Positions 35,913 through 47,487 of a stretch of DNA of 64,000 bases are shown one piece after another. Made by a program: the position numbers and the translations under genes. This stretch comes from Chrysoporthe austroafricana (Eukaryota > Ascomycota > Sordariomycetes > Diaporthales > Cryphonectriaceae): contig JYIP02000010.1 in the NCBI GenBank assembly GCA_001051155.2, positions 186,001-250,000 on the forward strand. The letters are read 5' to 3'. The notes beneath the pieces were generated by a model that saw only the letters and a list, made by a program, of their open reading frames with translations, was not told the origin of the DNA and ran no database searches. Within the stretch, counting starts at the first letter, position 1. Each line of letters opens with the position of its first letter.

Positions 35913-38900
35913 GCTGGAAACGACATTGGCATCTGTTGGACAGCACCACAAGGGAGTGAAGACCGCTACTTGAGCTATGGAGACTTGTACGTTACGATAC
36001 CCTCGCTGCCAACTGCTGGCGTTTATGATAATGCGGATCTGTTGAATACAAGGGCTCGAGCCCTCAGTCAAAACTGTCATTGCAGACCTCGCACATCGTG
36101 GCTTTTGCTTCAGATATGGAATGGCGGATAGCCGACACCACCTCCATGCTTTCATTTCTCATCCTCGTTCTCTCCGGGCTTCTACCCTATCTCTTTCCCT
36201 CTCCGCACGGCAAGGTGGAGCACAAGGCGAGATTCATCCTTGACCCAGCTCTGTATTCCGAGCGGTATATCAAACAAACAGGAGCCTCTGACGTTGTCCC
36301 CAGGGCACTCAAGCTCTTTGCGACACCCTTTCTTTCTATACCAAAAAAGTGAATTGACCATTTGCTCTCCCGACCTCACGGATGCCTTTCTAGTCTAGCG
36401 CGATTTTTCAAGCTGGATGGGTTGGGCATGTTGGGGCTGGGTGGTATGGATGTCGATACATTCTTTTCCTTTGGTTTTTCTCCTGGCCTTCCTGCTAGCC
36501 GACTCGGTCGTGTGTACAAAACGCCTTCGTACATGACTATTTCATGCGCTCGACTACTACTACATACTAGTTTTCGCAGGTGAATGTGCCCATTGTCACC
36601 ACACGTCGCCATGTCTAAGTGCGGAAGGAGGGACTCTTATGAGAACCTCTTAGCTCCATGTGTTCGGGCAATTGGTGTCATGTAGTCCAGGAGCAAGAAA
36701 TGCTAGCCACGTTGCCACAATGCAGCTGGGTGTGATTGTGCAGTGAAAATCTATAGGAACATCCAGACAGTGACGCGTCCTGCAAGCCGATCGATATAGC
36801 AAATTGGACGACCATACCATAGTAGATGATATGCAGCATAAATCTCAAGCAGCGACGCATCCTTCCAGGCTGAAGTCAGCTTGCCTTGACGACCAAATGC
36901 TCATACAAATCTCCTCCCTGAACGCTCTTGTCATATCGCCCTCCGGTGGCGGTGATCTTATCTTGAGAAATACCTAGAACGTGGGCTTGTCGAAGCCTAC
37001 AGCCGACCACAAACGTCCAATGACGCAAGGCTACTTGTGAGAGGCTGCCCTGGGTGACAACATGACTGGGATGGCTATACAGTTGGTGTGTATGCAGCGA
37101 AGCTTCGGGTATCTGCGCTCATCGGCGCCAGCAGTCTTTGTGGGGTGACTTTGCCGCGCCCTGAACTTCAGGGTTCCATCCTCACTCTGGCCCGATTATG
37201 ATCTGGAATCGAAGCTTTTGACGTTGCGAGGCTTCTACCGCTCATAATCTTCAGGCTGAAGCTGAAAATAGTGGAAGTGCTATTGCTACTTCTCCAGTTC
37301 TTGATTGAAAACCGATACTTTAGTCTTGGCCTGATATGCTTTGCGTAGGCGCGTTTGATGCTGCGATCGCGGCCAACCTCAACGAGCCAAGCAAACTCTA
37401 ACATGATTCTTAGATACCTGTCTAATGTCACAATGCTATTGATGTAAACTGTGCTAATTTGAGCTTAGGCTCTGAGTTGCTCTCCCTTCCGGTTTCAGTA
37501 TGGCTAAATTCTCATGTAAGAGACTCGGTGGTCTAATGCCAACTCGGAGATAAGCCCGGCATTCGCTGCCGGGAGACTCGGGATGTGAAGGGTTGAGCTT
37601 CTTCATACGACGTGCAGCATAACATTAAGCACATCATTCCGTCTAGATAAAAGAAGGGCAGTTTGTCTCTTTCCTTATCGCGAACGAAGAGGACGCAACG
37701 CACACCAAGCACGTGTCCAATATCCATTTCTGAAATCAACCCAATCGAGATGGACGCACAATCGTAAAGGGCATAGGTTTTTGTGTCGACTGTGTGGCCC
37801 CTTCTGGGCTGCAGGCCAATTAATCGACACGCCCATACACCTTGATCATGATGGGTCTATACCCGGAGGGGAAGCCGGCTCTCGATACGAAGCACACTGC
37901 TCACAACCGACCTGCGAGATTCCGCATGTCAGCAGAAGATTGCATGGTATCTCACATGGTATCTCGACGACGTGGCAGCGTTCGCCAGCACTTTGTTTGG
38001 TCCTGGCCAGTGATCTCTACGCCTGGCCTGAGTAATGACCCGAGCCCGGAGCTCGACGAGGTCAGCTGAGACTGTCCGGACCACGTCTGGAGGTCTATGA
38101 AATCGTAGGCGCCGGGCTTTCCAGAACCTCTGGGGAAGTGGATTGGTTGCCTAGGCTTACACACGCGATGCATCCCCCCTTGTATCTTCACCTCGGATAA
38201 TGATCTCGGTCCGGCTTGCCAACGCTTGGCGATTCCCACATACGTAGAATTTCCCCCGGACTGGAGAGCGTTGATCGAAGCGGTGGGGTCTCAGGTCAAG
38301 TTTTTGGGCGACATGACGGCTGTACAGCCAAAGTATGGAGTTCTCAATGAAACATCCCGATATGGATCGACGATTGTCTGTATGTAAACGTAGGTGGTAT
38401 CGGTCTACTCTATAGACGATCGCACATACCACTACTTTCCGATTATCCGGACAAGTCTAACCGTTGATTCTGGCCAGCCATTTCCCCAAGCTGCAGCTGC
38501 AGCTAGCCTGTTACCCGTCAGCATGACAGCAGGCGGATACGAAGAATTGCTTGGCTCAACAAATATGCGACCAGCAACGTTCCTTATGATAGCCATGGCT
38601 GCTGTCAAAGTCTGGCGTCTTCTTCCTGAAGGGTTTCCGTAGAAGTCCACTCAGTCGTTTCGCTCTTGACGGATAATGAGTATATTGCATCCCAAGGCTC
38701 CAGCCTTCTCATCACTTTCCCTAAGAGGTAGTTCACCTACCACTCAGACTTAGACGTGAGTCCATGGATTCGGTCTTTTAGAGACACAAAGGTCCATAGT
38801 GCATCACCGTTGCACTAATAGATCACCGCTCGTGTTACCAACCACAACATTCCCAACCCGGTGCTTCGGTGTGACTTTGCATTTAGTGACAAATTCCGCA

Positions 38901-38989
38901 ACTTCTCTTCATATCGGTATTATCCTGTCGGCGAGATCTCCCTTTAAGTTCTAGGACAGAATTTCATCGGCGTCGAGCTCTCGGTTGCA
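35913..38989. other. Intergenic, 3.1 kb
   Basis: No supported gene. An ATG frame at 36116-36352 (78 codons) has one hydrophobic segment but no family resemblance. The rest has short frames only and no notable repeats. Confidence 0.5.
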
Positions 38990-40585
38990 ATGGCAATCGG
39001 CAAAGAGGGCAACGTGAAGTGGGTAGATGTGAGTGAGCTTTTGGTTTTCGCCCGGCCGTGCCAGTTGAGACTTCTCCCACACATTTACACAAGCCCCTCC
39101 AAACTTTCATGGGCCCGCAGCACAAATTATTTATACGAAAAGCTGGCCTACGTTGATGTGATCTAGGATCTGTGAAGCTTAATATATTCACCACTGGGTT
39201 TTCACAATGCATGGCCATACCGTTCTCTCTGCTAACATTGATATCTGCTCAAGGGCCTTCGTGGCATAGCATCCGCATTAGTGGTGCTCACACACCTAGC
39301 GCGAGCCTGGGATGGCGAGCTCTTCGGCGCAACCTCCAAGGAAGACGCGCCCCCAAGGTTTCTGCAACTGCCGTACCTACGAATCCTCATACAGGGGCGC
39401 ATTGGCGTGACGATCTTCGCGTTCGTCACTGGGTACGTCTGCGCGCTCAAGCCCATCAAGCTGTACAAGCAGGGCAACCAGGAAGCTGCGTTCAACTCGA
39501 TCAGCAAGTCCGCCCTACGACGCTTCCCACGCCTATTCCTGCCCGCCGCCGCCGCAACTTGTGTGAGCTTCATCCTGGCCGAGCTTGGTCTATACACGGT
39601 GGCCAAGCACCAGGACAGCTGGTGGGTGGACGTTCAGTCCCCCCAAAGGATCGCGTACTTGGGCGAGGCGTTTGTCAACCTGATCTACAACATCGTAACG
39701 ACGTGGACACGGGCTGTGAACGACTACGACAATAGCCAGTGGACGCTGTTGCCGCTGCTGAAGGGCAGCATGTGGGTCTATGCCTTCATGGTGGCTACGG
39801 CGTACGTGAGGCCGAGGTACCGCATGTGGGCGAGCCTTGGGCTGTGGGCGTACTTCTTTTGCGCTTCGGACTGTCAGTACTCCTTCCCTGCCACCAATTT
39901 CTTGGATTTCAGCTGATCACATTTCTATCGTCGACCAGCGGCTTTCGGTATGCAGTTCTTCTGGGGCACACTCGTCGCCGACCTGCAGAATTGCGACGCA
40001 TTCACGGCTCTTGTCGCCAGCCGTGCACGCGCGAGCGCCATTATCTCGGCTATTTTGGTATTTATAGGTCTCACATTCGCTTCGTATCCTGAAGGACATG
40101 CCGAGTGGATGACCTGGTCACGGGCCTTGCTCAACATAATGAAGCCAATCCTTCCGAAGAACCCAGATTTCCCGCGGTTCGCAAGCGGCATCGGTCTAGA
40201 ATTCATCTCCATCGGCATCATTTTCAGTCCCTTCCTGCAGAGGGTCCTGAGCAGCAAGTATCTGCTGTTTCTGGGCAGGATGAGCTTCGCAGTTTACCTT
40301 TTACATGGGCCGTTGTTGAAGACGGTGCTCGTGTGGATGCTGTATGGAGTGCAGACGCTCCCGGATCATGAGAACGACAAAGGCGAGATGGTATTCACGA
40401 GGTTGAAGTACCCAGGGAACCTGACTCTCGTTGCGTGGCAGATCGTGTGGTTGCCAATGCTGTACGGCATTGCGAATTTGTGGATGACCTATGTCGATCC
40501 GTGGTGCGAGAGGATGACCAACAAGTTGGTCGAGTACGTTAAGCTCGACGTATCGGAGAAGGTGCCTGTATTACCTACAAGGTGA
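38990..40585 (+). CDS. Acyltransferase-3 family integral membrane protein
   Basis: Exons 38990-39028, 39254-39872 and 39939-40585 (introns 225 and 66 nt) give 434 residues. Splicing of the tiny first exon (13 codons) produces the family's opening motif KWVD-GLRGIASALVVLTHLARAW. The His is the conserved catalytic residue of acyltransferase-3 enzymes. About ten membrane segments follow, with the typical RIGVTIFAFVTGYV, LRRFPRLFLPAA and, near the C-terminus, FLGRMSFAVYLLHGPLLKT (second conserved His). Such enzymes O-acylate membrane or secreted sugars, lipids or metabolites; the acceptor here is unknown. The first intron is long for this genome, but no additional exon is needed to complete the domain. 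Confidence 0.88.
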
Positions 40586-41535
40586 GGACAGACCAGACTA
40601 TGAGAAAGCAAAGCTGCACCGTATTAAACGTCGATTTTCTCAATGGTGGGATTTATTGCTTCGCCTTTCGTTACGGAGGCGTATACATGGGGTTTCGCGA
40701 GATCGAAAGTTTATTTTCCCCTGGAACAAAGTCCACGTGCTTTAAAGCCAATTATTCTTCGAACGTAATGACCGGAAAGGCCGTAGAAATTGTGTGTGTG
40801 TGAGAGAGAGGGAGTGAATGGAGGCTGGCCAAAAGCTCGAGCGCATTCGCCTAAGCTAGGTAGCCACTTCTCGACGTCTCACACCCTGAGAGCAAGGCCG
40901 CGCATGAGGAAGGCGTTTTCATAAATGAGATCCTATGTAATCAATGACTCTTGCAGACTGCCGCTCTTGAGGGTCCAATTCAAGGATGTATTTACGGTCA
41001 ATGCTGGGGAATGTCTGAGAGCCCGGCAACTGTAAGCTCGCCGGGCCGTGAACCTTATCGCGGAGTATCTTGTAGCTAAATTTACGGCCCGGTGGCCGGA
41101 GTGGTGGCTTGTTAGAGCAATCGTTTCGGTCGGACGCGTCTCGCTTTCGCTTCGTCTCGTCCGAAAGGGATGAAAAGTCGGAGCGACCGGAGTTAATCTA
41201 TGCTGGCTTCAACATAGCCGCAGACCCGGACTCTGCCCTTGATTATACAGCTTCCGACCTCGCACGGGTCTTTCGTAATCAAGATCGTCGCCTTGAATAT
41301 TTTCAAACCACATGCAACGGTCGCTGAGCCCTTTAGCCAGAGTTTATGGTCCCACTTGACTCACAAAGCCGTCTACAGGAAGCTCGGGCTGACTTTCCAC
41401 GGATCGCTTTGGCAGGGTAAACATTTCGACCCTTGTTGAATTGCAGCCCCGGCCTTATCAAGAGCCTCACGACACTGTCCGCGATCACCGAGGGGGTGTG
41501 CACGCCTGAGCATCGAGATTCTGACAGCACCGAAT
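40586..41535. other. Intergenic, 0.95 kb
   Basis: Short GT/GA dinucleotide tract near 40792-40812; otherwise nothing recognised. Confidence 0.55.
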
Positions 41536-42823
41536 ATGGCACAACCGAACCGGCTTGCCGACGATGCTCCAAGGGACATCTTACTCACTATGTATCCCGC
41601 GCCACGCCGGGAGGCGTGGGAGGAACGGCTACTTCAAAAACACAATGGGAAGCTGGAAATTCGCTTCGCAAGCACCCATAAGCCAGATGGTACTCCTATC
41701 AAGCCTTCGGAGCAAGACCCCGCCGTGTATGAGGACGTGACGATGCTGTTCTCATATTTACCGGCACCTGCAGGTGGGTTGACTACCAAGCCCTATCAAT
41801 TGTAGTGTCTAGCTGCTAATAGCCGCAGAGCTTGTACCAAAGCTTCGATTCGTCCAGACAACTTCGGCGGGCACTGACTTATGGGCCAATCACCCTAAGT
41901 ATTTGGATAAGGGTGTGATTTTCTGTACGAGCAGTGGTTCTGCTGCGTAAGTACATGGCGATAGCTTAGCTTACCATGTGGAATAGGGAGCCGCTAACGC
42001 ACTCGCAGACCTCAAATCGCTGAATGGGTCGTTGGAAGCTGGCTTAGACTCCGCAATAACTTCCCTAGGTACGAAGAGCAGCAGCGGCAATGTCATTGGA
42101 AAGAAGCGCCCCGGGACTCCTGGACAGCAGACTCCATTAATGCGCGAGTGTAAGTCGCCTGATACTATTCCCTAACCCACTCAATGCTAGTGTGCGGAAT
42201 CTGGCAATTTTCCCTAATTGACTACTTGTTCTAGTGGTATCCTCGGATACGGCGCTATCGGGCGTCAGGTTGCTCGCGTATGTAAGGCCATAGGCATGGA
42301 TGTTCTTGCTTTCACCTCAAGCCCCCGGCTCACCCCCGAATCTCGCCGCGATCGCGCCTATTGTGTTCCCGGGCTTGGTGACCCGGACGGGACCCTCCCC
42401 AGCCAATGGTTCCATGGCAAGACCAAGGACGACTTGAACAACTTCCTGGCGCAGGGCCTCGACATGCTCGTCATCTCCCTACCACTGAGCAAGGCAACCG
42501 AGAAGTTCATCTCAAAGGAGCAGTTCGATATACTGAGCGCCAAGAAGGCATTCGTTGTTAACATCGCACGTGGTCCGATTGTCGACACGGAGGCTCTGGT
42601 CGAGGCTTTGGAGCACGGCAAGATTCGCGGCGCGGCGGTGGATGTTACAGATCCGGAGCCGTTGCCCCCGGACCATGCGCTCTGGAAGGCGAAGAACTGC
42701 TTGATCACGCCCCATGTTAGTTGGCAGTCGACAAGCCAGTTCGAACGGGTCCTAGGCATTCTTTCTGTTAACATCGAACGATTTTTCGACGGCGAACAAT
42801 TGCTGAACGAGCTCAAGAGGTGA
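41536..42823 (+). CDS. D-isomer-specific 2-hydroxyacid dehydrogenase
   Basis: Four exons, 41536-41773, 41829-41946, 42009-42149 and 42235-42823 (introns 55, 62 and 85 nt), encode 361 residues. The N-terminal substrate domain includes FVQTTSAGTDLW. The NAD-binding domain starts with VGILGYGAIGRQVARV (GxGxxG). Catalytic residues are present: Arg in NIARGPIVDTEAL, Glu in TDPEPLPPDH and His in CLITPHVSW. Exon-2/3/4 junctions were fixed by these motifs and by frame. Members reduce glyoxylate, hydroxypyruvate or other 2-keto acids; the long insert after the Rossmann glycines (SSPRLTPESRRD to QWFHGKTKDDL) is a feature of the fungal subgroup. It converges on the double-GFA gene with only 161 bp between stops. 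Confidence 0.9.
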
Positions 42824-42984
42824 TTTGAATCGCATGGGCACAGGTCTGCGAGCACGTTTAAAGTTCAGGGCATTGGACAGGCTATACGTTCACAATTGCA
42901 CACTTATTGTATTGTTCACATTAGAAATTGGTATTTATGCCCTCAGCTATAGATTTCATTTAGACTCAATACAGCAGATAATAA

Positions 42985-44186
42985 TTACTCGTCATCGTCC
43001 GGAACTACATATCCGTCTGTACCCTCATCACTCCTCTCTACGCTGATCTCATCCCATTCAACATCATTCATCGCCCTAATATACAGCTGACGAATACGTC
43101 TCTGCTGCTCCACGAATTTCTGCTTTGCTTCTGGCAGCTTGTTTACCAACTCTTGTGGGGGACCTACAGGCAAGCCGTAGCACGCGACGCCGCAAGTCTT
43201 GCAGAAAGGGGCGAGGTTGAACTTCCGGCCAAATGCGTAGGCCGTGGTATTTTCTTCCCCCACAAGAGTGACTTGATCTTTGTCCGGGTAGATGCTGGCA
43301 GCCGCTCTCTGTGAAGAAGGTTAGGAGCCGGAAAGACAAGCAGGAATATGAAGCGATTCCACGTACTCGTACGCAGATGCTGCAATTATCCTCTTTGATC
43401 TCGACATTTTTGAGGGCAGGAGTCACCACAGCGAATGCCACAGTGCCGCACTGACAGGAGCCGGTGTAGACCCTATTCCCGCTGTCTTTGCCGTCTTGCT
43501 GTTTAGAGGAATAATTCTGCACCAGGAGCTCCGGTAGCTGAATTGGCGTCTCTGAGATACTCGCAGCGGTACTTGTTTATGTGAGAGACTATAGCTTCAT
43601 GGTGATCTCCGGGCAAATCTCACTCACTCTGCTGCTTCGATTTCGATCTTGAACGGGTTAACACCGATCAACGATCTGACCTGCCGTCGGATAATGTTTT
43701 TAGATTGCCATTAGCACAGACGGCCTTAGGATCTTCCAAGAAAACCCACGTTGACTCCTATTTTGTCCTGCAGGGGCCCTGCTGTATGGGTTCCATATAG
43801 CCCCGTCCCGCAAGAGGTACAGAACTGCGAGCTGAAGTTAGGGCATAATCACAAATCTGACCTGAGCTCACCGTGTCAAAGCAACGAACCTCATGCCTCA
43901 CAGCCTCCGTCTCAAATACCCCCAATGTATGAGTGTTGCCTTTGGTGTACTCGATGTGGCCCACCTCAGGAAATGCCCAAAGATAGCCCGACTTGTGGCA
44001 TAGGCTGCAATTGCAGCTCGTTGCACGGGTGACCTCAGGCACTGTGACTTCGAATTTGTTCTTGCCACAGTGGCAATTGCCCTTATACAAGATGATACCG
44101 TCGGCGCGGCTTTTTGAGTTTGGTTGTTGATTCGTCTTGGAGAGGCGATTCAAGCTCAGTCCCGTCTCTTGTCGGTCGACAGGCAT
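42985..44186 (-). CDS. Protein with two GFA/CENP-V-type zinc domains
   Basis: Five exons, 44186-43872, 43824-43750, 43680-43628, 43571-43367 and 43308-42985 (introns 47, 69, 56 and 58 nt), give 323 residues. Domain 1: YKGNCHCGKNKF, NCSLCHKSGYLW, then FCTSCGTGLYG, completed by a 53-nt exon that supplies NVRSLIGVNPFKIEIE. Domain 2: YTGSCQCGTVAF, NCSICVR and FCKTCGVACYG. Each has the CxC, CxxC, CxxC zinc ligands of the GFA (formaldehyde-activating-enzyme-like/CENP-V) fold. The C-terminus is acidic (SERSDEG-type, ending PDDDE). An upstream in-frame ATG exists in part of the leader, but the one at 44186 suits the domain start best. GFA proteins are linked to glutathione-adduct handling; activity here is unknown. 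It could be mistaken for two genes, but domain 2 has no start codon of its own. Confidence 0.78.
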
Positions 44187-45334
44187 GTCCGCGGCTGGTC
44201 TCCGGATGGTTGGTCGGGTGTCTGTGTCACAATCGAATCTGTGGGTATCACTTCGAGATGGACCTTTCTGGTGACCCCGCAGCCAAAGCTGGCTTGAATG
44301 ACTGCGGCGCAGCAAGACTTTAATCCGAACGAGCTTCGTGTTCCGAGGCGGGGGCCGTAAGCCCCGGGCTCTGGGCACGAAGCGTGTTTTGCTAAGGGCG
44401 CTATCAGCTCCTTAGACTATTTCGGCCAAAGCTGAAAAGCGAAAATAATAGCGTTTTACCACGCTGCCCCTTGCTCATCACTAGCACCAACCCTCGTTAT
44501 GATGACTCGCAAAAGCCGAATGCATATCTTCTAAGTCCGCTTGCTTCTCCATGCTTGAAATGAGCAAAGTCTAAACTGTCAGTTTGGGTATCTATAGCCC
44601 ATTCGTACTGGTGTTGATGGACGAATGGCATATTACATGGAACCAGTTCTCTTTTATCCTACCGGCCTAATATCTGTGCTGCTATAAGCTGCAATGCTGC
44701 AGGCGGAAGTGGACATAAAATTTACATGACTGAAGATGTCCCAAGTCGGTAGGGACAATTAGTGGCGGATGGAGTTGGCGGGTCCTATCAGAGTTAGAAA
44801 GTGCGAGTGACGTTCTTCAGGAACATCAAGATCTAGCCGCGAAGGAAGAGAGAAAAAAAAAAAGGAAAAAAAACCAACGGAGATAGGAAGTAATTAGCGG
44901 GAAGATCGTGGCATAGATGATGGGGTAATTAGTAGCTTCGCCGATGGACATTTGGTGGATATGACTGACGTTACAGGAACATTGAGGATACACGTCTTTC
45001 CGAGCTATGTTCCAGGGAGTTCGCTAATAAATCCCGTGCCTTTGGTGAAAGGGCAGCTTGACTCGTAGTTCTCCTGGATTAAGCGACTGATCTGGAATTG
45101 CTGCTGATAGCTCTCGATGGCTACGACTAGGTAGTGAATCTTTGTGCGATGCATTTCTATCTTTGCGAATATCTACCTTAGGTCGAGCAACCCACACCAT
45201 TCCACATAGGTGGATTGGGGATAATCTACTTCATTCAGGTTTCAGCACTATGGGTCTATGAGAAAGGTAATCTTCTGCTAACAAAAGCTAGCTTTACACA
45301 CATATACCCGAGACTTATGTACGAGCACCAGCAT
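44187..45334. other. Intergenic, 1.1 kb
   Basis: A-rich tract near 44851-44872. It is the promoter of the double-GFA gene at the left and the 3' side of the HeLo-pseudokinase gene at the right. No gene seen. Confidence 0.55.
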
Positions 45335-47086
45335 TCAAATTCTACACCACGCCAACTTGTCCACCACGTCTGCTTGAACCTCCAAGGATGCATCTTCGAT
45401 TCCATTCTTTCTCACCATGGCCACGCATCTCTTGACGGCTTCCAATACTTTTGTTCCAGCTTGGTGAGTTAGAATTGCCATTGCACCCGGTTGATCTAAG
45501 AGGTCCTCCAATGATGGTACTTCGGTCACGCCATTCGTCATTTCTGCTGCGTCCAGTTTCTTGCTTAGGCCAGTAATGGTAAATTGAGAATGCAGTGCAA
45601 CCAGAGATTTCCATGCCATCAGCTCGACTAGAATGCAGGCGAGTGCGTACATATCGAACCTCTTCTGATACGTCTCGCGTTGTGCACCTCGAGCCTGGGG
45701 GTGCCGATACAGCTCTTCTACCAGGCGACCTTCTGGCAATTGTGTGAATGCTTGCGCAGATTCTGGGCTGTCTGGACGGGCATATTCGTATCCCACAAGG
45801 AACGGTTCTGTTTGCAGGATGTCTTCCGACTTCGACCCTTTTTTCGCCAGGAAAACAACGTTCTCAGGGCGCAACGACTTGTGCATCCAGCCTGCCGTGT
45901 GCAACTGGAGCACCGCCTGTGCGATATTGCGCCCAATGCTGAGACGCCGAGCGAGGCATACGCAATGCACATCTGCAATGAGCTGCTCTAAAGTCGTTAT
46001 CTCGAGATCGTAGGAGTTTTGCGGAACGGAAAATATGATAGCGTGGCGTCCAGCATCTTGTTTGTGGAGAGAGCCTGCACACGGCAGCGACCGGAAAGAC
46101 TCGTGGTTCAGAGACATCAACAATACGGCAAGACACTTCGTCTGCTTCTCGTATCTTTCCCATTCGACACCTTCGGCAACCTTCCACTGGATGAGGACCG
46201 GTTCGTCCTGATACAGGGCCAGTTCAATTCCGATCTGCTGCAACTCCGTCCCGGGGCGAGATCGCACGTTCTTGTACTTGAGCTTCTTCAGTGTCGGCAT
46301 GAAAGCAGGGGCCTTCTTGAATGCAGGTGTCTCCTCGTCTTCGCGCTTGTCCGCACTCAGTACCAATCTGACCTGCTTCACATATGCCGCGGCCTTGATT
46401 GCTTCCTCTGACACATCGCTTTGGTGGTTTCCTTGCCCCACGAGCTGCTCGATCTGTCCGGCCTCGAAGGTGCCGGGACTCAGAGAAACTAGGTCACGTA
46501 GGAATTTGTTGTAGTTGCTTTTCTCGCTTTCCCACTCGGCCCGATCAAGGAGAAACTCCAGCTTATCGACTGAGCCTTTGATGTCGTCTAGGTACTGCTT
46601 CAATTTATTCCTGTCGCGGGTTGCCCAACGCAGCCTCTTCACAGCCGAATTGTTGTTCTGAATGATGTTCCCAGTGGTTGTGTATATCGTCGGCCGTAAG
46701 TAGTTTATCAGTTTCCTCATCCCTTGCTTCGGTTCTTGCACAGCTAGGCGTCTCTCTTCGGCTGTCACAATCTCCTCAGACACGTCTAAGGAGTAGCGGG
46801 TCTTCAACCTCTCAGCCGATGTCAGAGACCATAGCAGCTGCTCCAGCACTCTCGTGGCAATCTGCCAATTCACACCAGGCTTCTCTGACTGCCCGAGTCC
46901 GACTCTCTCAGACCATCGAATAAGGCGGTATTTCTCGAATTCCAGCCCTGTGCGGAGCAAGTCACCTTCTGCGCCGATATGTTGGGCAGTGTCGAAAAAT
47001 TCGAAAGCCTGCACACAGCCTTGAAATGACTGAAAGGCAAAGGATATCAGGCTGACGGCCGTCGCGGCAACGTCAATTCCAGCCAT
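45335..47086 (-). CDS. HeLo-domain pseudokinase
   Basis: Single exon of 583 residues from the ATG at 47086 (13 codons upstream in the same frame lack an ATG). Residues 1 to about 220 match the HeLo (prion-inhibition and propagation) domain: MAGIDVAATAVSLIS, a CVQAFEFFDTAQ helix and the hallmark KYRLIRWSERVGL, followed by amphipathic helices. Residues about 280-583 have kinase-fold order but dead motifs: the HRD position reads HKS (402-404, in MHKSLRPENVVF) and the DFG position reads GYE (432-434). A putative ATP-Lys equivalent may be in LIQWK. HeLo domains, as in HET-S, attack membranes when activated by a partner. Here the dead kinase could hold or sense the trigger. It is divergently paired with the kinase-ankyrin gene. 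Confidence 0.87.
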   Translation of the reverse strand: MAGIDVAATAVSLISFAFQSFQGCVQAFEFFDTAQHIGAEGDLLRTGLEFEKYRLIRWSERVGLGQSEKPGVNWQIATRVLEQLLWSLTSAERLKTRYSLDVSEEIVTAEERRLAVQEPKQGMRKLINYLRPTIYTTTGNIIQNNNSAVKRLRWATRDRNKLKQYLDDIKGSVDKLEFLLDRAEWESEKSNYNKFLRDLVSLSPGTFEAGQIEQLVGQGNHQSDVSEEAIKAAAYVKQVRLVLSADKREDEETPAFKKAPAFMPTLKKLKYKNVRSRPGTELQQIGIELALYQDEPVLIQWKVAEGVEWERYEKQTKCLAVLLMSLNHESFRSLPCAGSLHKQDAGRHAIIFSVPQNSYDLEITTLEQLIADVHCVCLARRLSIGRNIAQAVLQLHTAGWMHKSLRPENVVFLAKKGSKSEDILQTEPFLVGYEYARPDSPESAQAFTQLPEGRLVEELYRHPQARGAQRETYQKRFDMYALACILVELMAWKSLVALHSQFTITGLSKKLDAAEMTNGVTEVPSLEDLLDQPGAMAILTHQAGTKVLEAVKRCVAMVRKNGIEDASLEVQADVVDKLAWCRI

Positions 47087-47487
47087 GGTCACACCTCCAG
47101 GTGTGTTGTGCTCGAAGACTTCCACGACATAAGCAAAATAAATCTGACAGGCCCCGCGCGATGATGCCTAAATACGGGCGCGTCACATGCATGAGCGCAC
47201 CGCAGCTTCTGCATCTCGCTAGTTTAGGACTAGTTATATATTGAATGACCTGTCCGGCCCACATTGATTCCTCATTTCGAATGGAACTGGCCTCCTACAG
47301 CCCTTGAGGGATTTTCCTACAGTCCTAGTCATTGAGGGCAACTTGCGAGGGACTCGGCTTCACTCGCATGCCTAACGACGCTAAGGCCACGAAATACTAA
47401 CTGTTTCGTAGTCAACCCGACAGACAGCTATCTTCTTAGACATCGCCTCCTCATTCTCGCCAAGCGTAGCCTTATCAGAGACGCGCG
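47087..47487. promoter_or_regulatory. Shared divergent promoter region
   Basis: The 401 bp between the start codons of the HeLo-pseudokinase (-) and kinase-ankyrin (+) genes must hold both promoters. I see no perfect palindrome or clear TATA box. The small size makes co-regulation plausible but does not prove it. Confidence 0.5.

Noticed and set aside
36116..36352. 78-codon frame with one hydrophobic segment
   Set aside because: No family resemblance, no clear promoter, and located in the 3' region of the Nup37-like gene.
43668..43728. One-base frameshift in the first GFA domain
   Set aside because: At first the frame seemed broken after VNV, with a shifted frame reading on to 43668. A 69-nt intron with good donor, branch site and acceptor explains it better and restores a typical GFA strand.
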